Under the pieces are notes generated by a model. It was not told the origin of the DNA. It did no database searches and saw only the letters and a program-made list of their open reading frames with translations. From UBA10677 sp045654245 (GTDB lineage: Bacteria; Bacillota; Clostridia; Christensenellales; Pumilibacteraceae): a stretch of 64,000 nt of DNA. The stretch is from NCBI GenBank assembly GCA_045654245.1, contig JAZOMX010000011.1, positions 61,313-125,312 on the forward strand, written 5' to 3'. How positions within the stretch are numbered: the stretch's first letter is position 1; each line of letters starts with the position of its first letter. Shown here piece by piece: positions 57,843 through 64,000 of the stretch. Position numbers and translations under genes: made by a program.

Positions 57843-59234
57843 ATGAAATTAAGGTTTGATTACAACAATATGATGACTGACGCAATCGGCGATAAGGGTA
57901 TTTGCGCTTGCCGTTTTGAAAAAGACGCAAGCATTATCAACAATGCGTACAAGACCGTTATGGACGGTAGAGGTAAGGGCTGGCAAGAATGGGCTGACCT
58001 TCCTTACGCTGACGAGGCGTACCTCGACGAGATTATTTCGTACTGCGGAGAGGTAGGTAAAAATGCTGATAGTTTCGTAGTATTCGGTATCGGCGGAAGT
58101 GCGCTTGGTCCTCTTTCGGTTGCTACTGCACTACTTCACTTACACCATAACGAACTCCCCAGAGAAAAGCGCAACGCTCCCAAACTTTACGTAGAAGACA
58201 ACGTTGACCCCGAGCGTATGCAAGCGCTTTTGGACGTAATCGACCTAAAAACTGCGTACTTTAACGTAATCACCAAGTCGGGCGAGACTAGCGAGACTTT
58301 AAGCCAGTTCCTAATTCTATATTCGCTACTTAAGAAAGAACTAGGCGAAGAAGAGGCTAAAAAGCGCATTATCGTAACGACTACGATAGGAAAGGGCACG
58401 CTATACAACGTAGCAGAGAAAGAAGGCTTTAAGATTTACGGCGTAGGCGCTGGCGTAGGCGGAAGATTCTCCGTACTTTCTCCCGTTGGACTAATCGCTT
58501 TTGCCGTACTTGGTCTTGACATTAAGAAAATGCTCGCTGGAGCAAAGTCAATGGCAGAGGCAAGCGCAATCGCAGATATTAAGAAAAACCCCGCTCTTAT
58601 GACCGCATTTTTGCAATATACCGCTATGAATATGGGTTACAACGTAAGCGTGCTTATGCCGTACGCTGACAGCCTAAAATTTATGGCAGATTTCTACTGC
58701 CAGATTTGGGGCGAAAGTTTAGGCAAAGCGGTTGACAACGACGGCAAAGTAGTTAACGTAGGTCAAACTCCTGCTAAGGCGTTAGGCGTTACCGACCAAC
58801 ATAGCCAAGTTCAACTTTACACCGAAGGTCCTTTCGACAAGGTCGTAACTTTCCTTGCCGTTGACGAATACCGTGACGAAGTGGTAATTACTGACGATAA
58901 GGAAGTTAAGGCTTGCGATTTCTTGAAAGGACATACGCTAAACGAACTTATTACCGCCGAGAGAAAAGCAACCGAGTACGCACTAAAGAAAGCGCAGAGA
59001 GCAAACTTTACGATAGCTTTACCCGTAGTTAACGAGGAAACCGTAGGCGAACTTTTGATGTACTTTATGTACCAAACGGCGTTTACGGGCGCACTTATGA
59101 ATATCGATACCTTTAACCAGCCCGGAGTAGAAGAGGGTAAAAAAGCAACCTTCGCTATGCTTGGAAGAGCAGGCTACGAGGCGAAGATGGAAGAAATCAA
59201 CGCGTCGGTTAAAAAGGACGACTATATCATCTAA
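57843..59234 (+). CDS. pgi: Glucose-6-phosphate isomerase
   Basis: The 463-residue enzyme has FVVFGIGGSALGPLSVATAL, VITKSGETSETLSQF, FCQIWGESLGKAV-type and TEGPFDKVVTFL blocks of the phosphoglucose isomerase fold. It interconverts glucose 6-phosphate and fructose 6-phosphate. The length is of the shorter bacterial type (~450 residues). Strong AGGAGAAG site; a terminator follows. Confidence 0.95.
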   Translation: MKLRFDYNNMMTDAIGDKGICACRFEKDASIINNAYKTVMDGRGKGWQEWADLPYADEAYLDEIISYCGEVGKNADSFVVFGIGGSALGPLSVATALLHLHHNELPREKRNAPKLYVEDNVDPERMQALLDVIDLKTAYFNVITKSGETSETLSQFLILYSLLKKELGEEEAKKRIIVTTTIGKGTLYNVAEKEGFKIYGVGAGVGGRFSVLSPVGLIAFAVLGLDIKKMLAGAKSMAEASAIADIKKNPALMTAFLQYTAMNMGYNVSVLMPYADSLKFMADFYCQIWGESLGKAVDNDGKVVNVGQTPAKALGVTDQHSQVQLYTEGPFDKVVTFLAVDEYRDEVVITDDKEVKACDFLKGHTLNELITAERKATEYALKKAQRANFTIALPVVNEETVGELLMYFMYQTAFTGALMNIDTFNQPGVEEGKKATFAMLGRAGYEAKMEEINASVKKDDYII

Positions 59235-59248
59235 CGATATCTAAATAG

Positions 59249-59290
59249 AAAAGCGGATTGAACTATCAGTCCGCTTTTCGTTCGTTTTGC
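59249..59290 (+). terminator. Terminator of pgi
   Basis: AAAAGCGGA pairs with TCCGCTTTT around a 12-base loop, followed by CGTTCGTTTT. Confidence 0.8.
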
Positions 59291-59336
59291 CTAGTGCTAC
59301 TTAGCAATTTTTGTGCAAAATGCAATAGTTTTTTAC

Positions 59337-59365
59337 TTGTTATTTTTTTCTAGTTATGATACAAT
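59337..59365 (+). promoter_or_regulatory. Promoter of the TIM-barrel gene
   Basis: TTGTTA (59337-59342) and TACAAT (59360-59365), 17 bases apart, 37 bases before the start. Confidence 0.65.
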
Positions 59366-59402
59366 GCAATAGCACCTCGCAAAACGGGGTAAAGGAGATT
59401 GT

Positions 59403-60200
59403 ATGAAACTGGGTATATCAACGGCAAGTTTTTACGACAGAGAGCACGTCGAGGCAACTTTTGAGTTGTTCCGCTCTATGGGTGTAGATACGGCTGAAGT
59501 GTTTCTCAATACTTTTTCAGAGTACGAAAAACCTTTCGTTGACGCATTAAAAGAACGCAAAGGCGATATTAGGGTACACTCTATTCACGCTCGCGGTAAT
59601 AACTTCGAGCCCGAATTATTCAGTTCTTACGAGCGTCTTCGTAACGATTCGGAGCAAATTTTCAGAAAGATTTGTTACGCTGGCTATACGCTTGGCGCTA
59701 AAAACCTAACTTTCCACGGGCCTTTCGTAAAAGTTGGTAGAGACGCTAGTATTAATTTTTCCAAGTTCGGCGAGAGAGTAAACCAACTTTGCGACATAGC
59801 GGAAAGTTACGGATTGCAACTAGCGTACGAGAACGTAAACTGGACTTATTTTTCCAGCCCCGATTTTTTCAAAAACTTAAAAGAGTATTGTCCAAACGTA
59901 AAAGCGACGCTAGATATTAAGCAAGCGATTTACAGCGAAGTTGACCCGTACAAATATCTAGACGTAATGGAAGATAGACTTGCTACCGTACATATTTGCG
60001 ATATGGATAGCAAAATGAATCCCGTTTTACCGGGAAGAGGCAAGTTCAATTTCGAGAAGTTTTTCCGTGAACTAAACTCTAGAATTCCTGAAATAACGGT
60101 AATCTTGGAAGTTTATAATAACTGTTATAAAGATTACGCCGAACTTAAAGAAAACTACCTTATGCTTTCGGCTATGATAGATAAAATAATCGGTAAATAA
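59403..60200 (+). CDS. Sugar-phosphate isomerase/epimerase-type TIM barrel
   Basis: The 265-residue protein belongs to the xylose-isomerase-like TIM-barrel family (AP endonuclease 2 fold). Metal-site strands are visible: VHSIHARGNN, NLTFHGPFVK, LAYENVNWTYFS, ATLDIKQAIY, TVHICDMD, VLPGRGKFNF and VILEVYNN. No specific substrate can be given. It has its own promoter and a strong GGAG site. A terminator follows directly. Confidence 0.85.
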   Translation: MKLGISTASFYDREHVEATFELFRSMGVDTAEVFLNTFSEYEKPFVDALKERKGDIRVHSIHARGNNFEPELFSSYERLRNDSEQIFRKICYAGYTLGAKNLTFHGPFVKVGRDASINFSKFGERVNQLCDIAESYGLQLAYENVNWTYFSSPDFFKNLKEYCPNVKATLDIKQAIYSEVDPYKYLDVMEDRLATVHICDMDSKMNPVLPGRGKFNFEKFFRELNSRIPEITVILEVYNNCYKDYAELKENYLMLSAMIDKIIGK

Positions 60201-60201
60201 T

Positions 60202-60239
60202 AAAAACGCGTTACTGCATAAGTAACGCGTTTTCGTTTT
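60202..60239. terminator. Bidirectional terminator between the TIM-barrel and P-II-like genes
   Basis: AAAACGCGTTACT pairs perfectly with AGTAACGCGTTTT around GCATA, with A- and T-runs at the ends. Confidence 0.9.
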
Positions 60240-60245
60240 GTTTAA

Positions 60246-60560
60246 CTAGTCTTTGGCAATACCGACGACGCTATCGACGGGGAGAGAGAAGGCGATTCCT
60301 TGTCCGTCCTTGTCAAGCCCAGCGTCTTCGTAAAGCGCTTTTAAGATAGCCTCTTTTTTATTCGAGGGGACTAGAATCATAACGATTTCTTTTTCCGCCT
60401 CAATTGTAATTCCGAAAAAAGTTTCGGCGTCTTTGCTTGCCGTTCCGCGAGCGTTAATAATCGTTCCGCCCTTAGCGCCTAGTTTTTTAGCCGACTCCAT
60501 AACGATATCGCTGTAACCACTATTTACTATACAAAAAATAACTTGGTGTTTAAATTCCAT
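60246..60560 (-). CDS. P-II-like signalling protein 1
   Basis: This 104-residue protein has the P-II ferredoxin-like fold pattern: strand HQVIFCIVNSGYSDIVMESA, then GAKGGTIINARGT in the position of the P-II nucleotide loop, IEAEKEIVMILVPSNKKEAIL and the closing GQGIAFSLPVDSVVGIA. The canonical T-loop with its uridylylated tyrosine is not present; a short ASKDAETFFG stretch stands there instead. It is the last of three minus-strand genes after the DUF1538-type membrane protein and another P-II-like protein. It is likely a nucleotide-sensing regulator of that membrane protein. Confidence 0.8.
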   Translation of the reverse strand: MEFKHQVIFCIVNSGYSDIVMESAKKLGAKGGTIINARGTASKDAETFFGITIEAEKEIVMILVPSNKKEAILKALYEDAGLDKDGQGIAFSLPVDSVVGIAKD

Positions 60561-60570
60561 AATAACCTCC

Positions 60571-61026
60571 TTAAATCTTACGGCTATTGCTTAAAAAGCG
60601 GTAAATAGCCACGCCGATAACGCTACTAATCGGAACGGTGAAAGCGATACCTTTTCCTCTTTTTAGCGAATTAAATTTATCGTCGAGCGCTCTCGTAATT
60701 TCCTCACTTTTATCCTGAGTAATAACGCTTAAAATAACGCTCTTATCAGAGTCCGCTAGTCCTAAAAGTCGTAGCGTTTCGGATTTTGCAGTGCCTTTAC
60801 CAAGTAGCATTGTTTGAAAATTGATATCGAACCCCTCCAAAAAGTCGGTGTAGAACTCTCCTTTGGAGCGAGGAACGACGGTGATTAACAGTTTTAATTT
60901 CTTGACGTCGGAGTAGGGCGTTTTTTCTTTTTTCGTTCTAGGCGTTCTAGTTTTCGTAGTTTTAGGCTTAGCCGAAGAACTTTTTGACGGTTCATTAGTA
61001 GCCTTTCGTTTAGTCGTTTCAGCCAT
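60571..61026 (-). CDS. P-II-like signalling protein 2 with basic N-terminal extension
   Basis: The ATG at 61026 has GGAGG 5 bases upstream, giving 151 residues. An N-terminal extension of ~45 residues rich in Lys, Thr, Pro and Ser (TTKRKATNEPSKSSSAKPKT) precedes a P-II-like core: LKLLITVVPRSKGEFYTDFL, FQTMLLGKGTAKSETLRLLG and GKGIAFTVPISSVIGVA. It resembles its downstream neighbour in plan, so the two are paralogues. The tail could bind membrane phospholipid or partner protein. It overlaps neither neighbour; the membrane-protein gene ends 10 bases before its start. Confidence 0.78.
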   Translation of the reverse strand: MAETTKRKATNEPSKSSSAKPKTTKTRTPRTKKEKTPYSDVKKLKLLITVVPRSKGEFYTDFLEGFDINFQTMLLGKGTAKSETLRLLGLADSDKSVILSVITQDKSEEITRALDDKFNSLKRGKGIAFTVPISSVIGVAIYRFLSNSRKI

Positions 61027-61036
61027 AATATCCTCC

Positions 61037-62560
61037 TTACATAAAGTTAATAATCTGCTCGTCGTCGGCAGAAATAATTCTACGCATAGCGATTCTACGC
61101 TTAAAGTGTTTGGTTGCAACTGCCTTAAATCCAAGAACTTGAATAGTAATTAGCGGAATCATAGCGACCATAGCGACGAGCCCAAAAGCGTCGGTAAGGA
61201 TTTTCGATTCGCCTTGAATAGTAGCGCAAACGCCGATTAGGAAGGGGAGAATAAAACTAGAAGTAAGCGGTCCGCTTGCAACTCCACCCGAGTCGAACGC
61301 GATTGCCGTATAAATTTTGGGAACGAAGAACGAAAGCCCAAGCGACACGAAATAGCCGGGGATAAGGTAATATAGCAAACTGAAATCGAAGATTACGCGA
61401 ATTACCGAAAGAGAAATAGCGATACCAACACCCACCGAAAGCGCGATTAGCATAGAGCGTTTTTTGATTGCGCCACCCGTAACTTGTTCGACTTGCTTAT
61501 TAAGAACGTGGATAGCAGGCTCGGCTAGAACTACGGTAAGACCTAGAGCGAAAGCAAAACCTATTACGATAAAGTGATTATGCGAGGCAATTTGTAAGCC
61601 CATCTTAAATCCGAGCGGAACGAACCCTACGGCAACGGACGAGAGGAAAAGCACGAGGCCAAAGAAGGTATAGAATATACCGACTATGATAGGCATAATG
61701 CGTTTTTTGTTTAGTTTAAGCAGAGTGAGTTGCAAAATAAAGAAAAAAGCGATAATAGGAAGAACGGCGATAGCAACCTCAAACGCCGTGTGCGCCAAGG
61801 TTGAGAAAATATCTTTGACCGAAACGGACAGCGAATAATCGGGGAGAGTGTATCCCACCGAGCCGGTAGAGAATAGCGCCAGTAACGATACGGCAAGAAT
61901 AGGTCCAATCGAGCAAAGCGCAATAAAACCGAAACTGTTTTCTTTATCGTGCTTATCGCCTAGAGCGGACGAAACGCCCACGCCGAGAGCCATTATAAAA
62001 GGTACGGTGATAGGTCCGGTAGTAACTCCGCCCGAGTCGAACGAGAGGGGAATAAAATTGCTATTTCCGTTGAGTGCGAGAAGAGCGGTAAACGCAAATA
62101 GTAGTAGATAGAAAAAAGTCATTAGGTGCGCTAGGCTTAATCTAAATACGATACGAAGTACGCCTAGCAATAAGAAAAGACCGACGCCCACGCCAATCGT
62201 GATGGTGAGCGTAGTGCCGTTGATTATGCCTGCTACCTGCGAGGCAAGAACGGACAAATCGGGCTCGGCTACGGTAACTGCTACACCCATAATAAAGCAT
62301 ACCAAAAGGAGGAGACCGAACTTACCCGATTTAGGAAGTCCAGAACCCACTTGTTCTCCCATAGGCGTCATAGCAAGGTCTGCGCCGAGATTGAATAGCG
62401 ACATACCGATAATTAAAAGTAGCGAACAAATAACGAACGCAATAGTTTCAGTTAAAGTAAAGTTAATAAGGGGCGTAAAGTTTAAAATAACCACGATAGC
62501 GGTAACTGGTAACACACTTAAGGTTGCCTCTTTAGACTTGTTGAACAAAGATTTAAGCAT
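61037..62560 (-). CDS. DUF1538-type membrane protein, two repeats of six or seven helices
   Basis: The 507-residue protein is highly hydrophobic with about 12-14 membrane segments. It is an internal duplication: FDSGGVTTGPITVPFI (about residue 174) and FDSGGVASGPLTSSFI (about 424) are the same motif, and VAEPDLSVLASQV and LAEPAIHVLNKQV pair likewise. Both features fit the DUF1538 family, thought to be membrane transporters but of unproven substrate. The conserved glycine/serine/acid motif in each half could be the transport site. The two P-II-like genes follow in the same transcription unit under a perfect promoter. Confidence 0.82.
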   Translation of the reverse strand: MLKSLFNKSKEATLSVLPVTAIVVILNFTPLINFTLTETIAFVICSLLLIIGMSLFNLGADLAMTPMGEQVGSGLPKSGKFGLLLLVCFIMGVAVTVAEPDLSVLASQVAGIINGTTLTITIGVGVGLFLLLGVLRIVFRLSLAHLMTFFYLLLFAFTALLALNGNSNFIPLSFDSGGVTTGPITVPFIMALGVGVSSALGDKHDKENSFGFIALCSIGPILAVSLLALFSTGSVGYTLPDYSLSVSVKDIFSTLAHTAFEVAIAVLPIIAFFFILQLTLLKLNKKRIMPIIVGIFYTFFGLVLFLSSVAVGFVPLGFKMGLQIASHNHFIVIGFAFALGLTVVLAEPAIHVLNKQVEQVTGGAIKKRSMLIALSVGVGIAISLSVIRVIFDFSLLYYLIPGYFVSLGLSFFVPKIYTAIAFDSGGVASGPLTSSFILPFLIGVCATIQGESKILTDAFGLVAMVAMIPLITIQVLGFKAVATKHFKRRIAMRRIISADDEQIINFM

Positions 62561-62590
62561 TATTTTACCGCCTAATAAACATTTTTATAT

Positions 62591-62619
62591 ATTATAAGAT
62601 AAATATATAATTTTGTCAA
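62591..62619 (-). promoter_or_regulatory. Promoter of the DUF1538/P-II unit
   Basis: On the minus strand TTGACA (62619-62614) and TATAAT (62596-62591) are perfect hexamers with a 17-base spacer, 31 bases from the start codon. Confidence 0.9.
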
Positions 62620-62654
62620 TAGCGAAAGTGAAAAAAACGGTGTTAAATTTACGA

Positions 62655-62683
62655 TTGACAATCGAAAAAATAAGTGTTATTAT
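62655..62683 (+). promoter_or_regulatory. Promoter of the PHP-domain gene
   Basis: TTGACA (62655-62660) and TATTAT (62678-62683) with a 17-base spacer, 28 bases before the GTG start. It is divergent from the DUF1538 promoter. Confidence 0.8.
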
Positions 62684-62710
62684 CTTAAAAAACGACAATA
62701 GGAGCAAAAA

Positions 62711-63397
62711 GTGATTATAGATTTACACGCTCACAGTAGTTATTCGAACTGTGGACGAGACGATATGCAAGCGCTTGTTGAAGAAATGATAGCAAACGGC
62801 GTACAAGTTTTAGGAATAACCGACCATAACTACGGTATATGCGACAGACGAGCGGAGTACGTGGCGAAAATACGAGAGTTGAAAAAGCGTTACGAGGGTA
62901 AGATTGAACTGCTTTGCGGAATAGAGATTTGCACTCTTAAAACGCACGGTTATCGAAGCGCGCCCGACGGCAGTTTCGACTATTGCTTAATCGAGAATTT
63001 GACTTCGCCTGATAGCGTAATGGAGGGCGATATCGTAAGTTTCGTTCGCAATTACGGGTGTAAGGTAGGGATAGCGCATACCGACTTGTTCGGCTTTATC
63101 GAAAACACGGGCAAAAACGCGGGCGAGTACCTTAAAAGCCTTGCCGATAATAATATTTTTTGGGAACTCAACGTCAATTACGACAGTATTCACGGCTATC
63201 GCCAGCACGAATACGTTCAAAGATTTTTCGAAAGTAAGTATCAGCAAGACGCCGTTAAAGAGGCAGGACTACGTTTAAGTATCGGTTTCGACGGACACCG
63301 TATGGAAGATTATTTGGTTGACCGCGTAAAAACGGCAAACGAATTTTTGGAAAAGAATAATATTCTAAACGCATATAGTCTTATTACCCTCGGCTAG
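62711..63397 (+). CDS. PHP-domain metal-dependent hydrolase
   Basis: This 228-residue protein has the PHP start IIDLHAHSSYSNCG, the second motif LGITDHNYGI, ELLCGIEICT and GIAHTDLFGF, then SIGFDGHRMEDY. PHP phosphoesterases bind three metals with these His/Asp/Glu residues; members include histidinol phosphatase and small-molecule phosphatases. At 228 residues it is nearer to the stand-alone phosphoesterases. The start is GTG with AGGAG 8 bases upstream. The substrate is unknown. Confidence 0.85.
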   Translation: MIIDLHAHSSYSNCGRDDMQALVEEMIANGVQVLGITDHNYGICDRRAEYVAKIRELKKRYEGKIELLCGIEICTLKTHGYRSAPDGSFDYCLIENLTSPDSVMEGDIVSFVRNYGCKVGIAHTDLFGFIENTGKNAGEYLKSLADNNIFWELNVNYDSIHGYRQHEYVQRFFESKYQQDAVKEAGLRLSIGFDGHRMEDYLVDRVKTANEFLEKNNILNAYSLITLG

Positions 63398-63527
63398 CGA
63401 ACGGTAAAACACTTGCGGTTTTGCGTTCGCTTTCCAGTAGGGGAGGAGTACTTTTATTAGCGTAGCAAAAAGACAATCGTCGGGGAATACTCGCCCGTCA
63501 CAATTTACGCTTTCCCAGACGATATAA
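63398..63527. other. Non-coding stretch with several inverted repeats
   Basis: AGCGAAC..GTAAAAC pairs with GTTTTGC..GTTCGCT just after the PHP stop (63397-63432). ATCGTC-GGGAA (63476-63487) pairs with TTCCC-GACGAT (63512-63523), and GCGTA (63461) can pair with TACGC (63506), nested or crossing. No coding frame is seen. It may be a decayed repeat or a structured RNA. Confidence 0.4.
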
Positions 63528-63562
63528 AAAAATAAACACCCAAAGTTTGGGTGTTTATTTTT
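63528..63562 (-). terminator. Terminator of the tRNA-Glu gene
   Basis: On the minus strand AAATAAACACCCAAA pairs with TTTGGGTGTTTATTT, then TTTTATA. It begins right after the tRNA CCA end and can act in both directions. Confidence 0.88.
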
Positions 63563-63637
63563 TGGTACCGGTAAGGGGAATCGAACCCCTGTTTTCGGCG
63601 TGAGAGGCCAACGTCCTAACCGCTAGACTATAGTGGC
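63563..63637 (-). tRNA. tRNA-Glu, anticodon CTC, CCA encoded
   Basis: The 75-base cloverleaf is readable on the minus strand. D-arm: GTCTAGCGGTTAGGAC; anticodon stem TTGGC/GCCGA with loop CTCTCAC (anticodon CTC); T-arm AGGGG-TTCGATT-CCCCT; CCA encoded. The acceptor stem GCCACTA/TACCGGT has two adjacent mismatches (A4-C69 and C5-C68) besides a G1-U72 pair. Other elements are intact, so it may still be functional, or it may be partly decayed. Confidence 0.85.
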
Positions 63638-63753
63638 ACAAAAATTGAGATAGCCTAATAATAATATCATAAAATAAAAATTAGCGCAACTGTTTTTAAG
63701 TGGTTTTTTGATAATTTTTTTGAAAGCATTTACGATAAAGTGGTCAAATAAAC

Positions 63754-63782
63754 TTGACTTAATTGTTTGTAAAATGTACAAT
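63754..63782 (+). promoter_or_regulatory. Promoter of pgk
   Basis: TTGACT (63754-63759) and TACAAT (63777-63782), 17 bases apart, 37 bases before the start codon. Confidence 0.78.
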
Positions 63783-63819
63783 ATATAAGGAAAATAAAAT
63801 TTTACAAGGAGTAAGGTTT

Positions 63820-64000
63820 ATGAACAAGAAAACTGTAAGAGACATTGACGTTAAGGGTAAAAAAGTATTAGTACGTTGCGATTTCAACGTGCCCCTTGAT
63901 GGCGACGGCAACATTACGGACGAAAACAGAATTATGGGTGCGCTTCCTACCATTAAGTATTTGATGGAACAGGGTGCAAAGCTTATTCTTTGCTCGCACA
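63820..64000 (+). CDS. pgk: Phosphoglycerate kinase, N-terminal part (cut by window edge)
   Basis: The first 60 residues are seen: KTVRDIDVKGKKVLVRCDFNVPLDGDG, then ENRIMGALPTIKYLMEQGAKL and ILCSH. The VRCDFNVP segment is the substrate-binding hallmark of phosphoglycerate kinase. It runs off the right edge. A strong AAGGAGTAAGG site precedes the ATG. The glycolytic pgi lies about 4.5 kb upstream but in a separate unit. Confidence 0.95.
   Translation, partial: MNKKTVRDIDVKGKKVLVRCDFNVPLDGDGNITDENRIMGALPTIKYLMEQGAKLILCSH

Overview
The window looks like a chromosomal piece of an anaerobic, Gram-positive member of the Bacillota (class Clostridia), probably an uncultured gut-type lineage. The evidence is a complete Rnf complex with an NfnAB pair (ferredoxin-based energy metabolism), the McsA-McsB-ClpC arginine-phosphorylation/proteolysis set, a CIRCE element at groESL, an LtaS-like enzyme, a SpoIVFB-like intramembrane protease, a PdaB-like deacetylase and Bacillus-style promoters (TTGACA/17/TATAAT). 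GC is moderate and almost all genes lie on the + strand. Genus cannot be read from the sequence. No rRNA, CRISPR array, prophage or transposase is visible.

Layout. 3-6877: MFS transporter end, nth, nfnAB, obgE, a nadD-yqeK fusion, rsfS and a PAP2 phosphatase, tightly packed. 6858-12283: a strong promoter and FMN riboswitch drive a gene fusing the riboflavin transporter subunit RibU to the tRNA-modification ATPase TsaE, followed by yhbY, tsaB, rimI, an alpha/beta hydrolase, a membrane-anchored MurF-like ligase and a FabG-like reductase, most of them overlapping. 12304-12657: a MITE-like element of nested hairpins with 13-bp terminal inverted repeats. 12671-15952 (-): a very large surface protein with a Glu/Thr-rich cytoplasmic tail. 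16177-16961: a TSUP transporter split into two half-size genes. 17045-22925: rnfCDGEAB, with an RnfG carrying three FMN-binding domains. 23188-26936: PdaB-like deacetylase, tandem-OB SSB-like protein, and a membrane-anchored propeller/SH3-like protein (-). 27146-36586: ppx, maf, a degenerate mreB, minD, a small gene, spoIVFB-like, rng, a membrane protein and an LtaS-like enzyme; this is a reduced version of the Bacillus maf-mre-min-spoIVF locus.

36973-38913 (-): groESL under a CIRCE-like site. 39177-41793: comEB and a DMT-family transporter, then an AT-richer islet (XRE repressor with two operators, two zinc-ribbon membrane proteins) flanked by two copies of the transporter's last 17 codons that differ only at synonymous sites. 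41862-45118: AraC regulator, ADP-ribosylglycohydrolase, histidine phosphatase. 45275-53063: argGHCJBDF, a complete glutamate-to-arginine route apart from carbamoyl phosphate supply. 53187-57118: mcsA-mcsB-clpC. 57209-60200: hpf, pgi and a sugar isomerase-like TIM barrel. 60246-62560 (-): a DUF1538-type membrane protein with two P-II-like proteins. 62711-64000: PHP hydrolase, a tRNA-Glu(CTC) with an imperfect acceptor stem, and the start of pgk.

The best leads are the triple-FMN RnfG, the RibU-TsaE fusion, the 3'-end-duplicating islet, the nested-hairpin element and the DUF1538/P-II cassette. All names rest on motifs read by eye; no database search was run.
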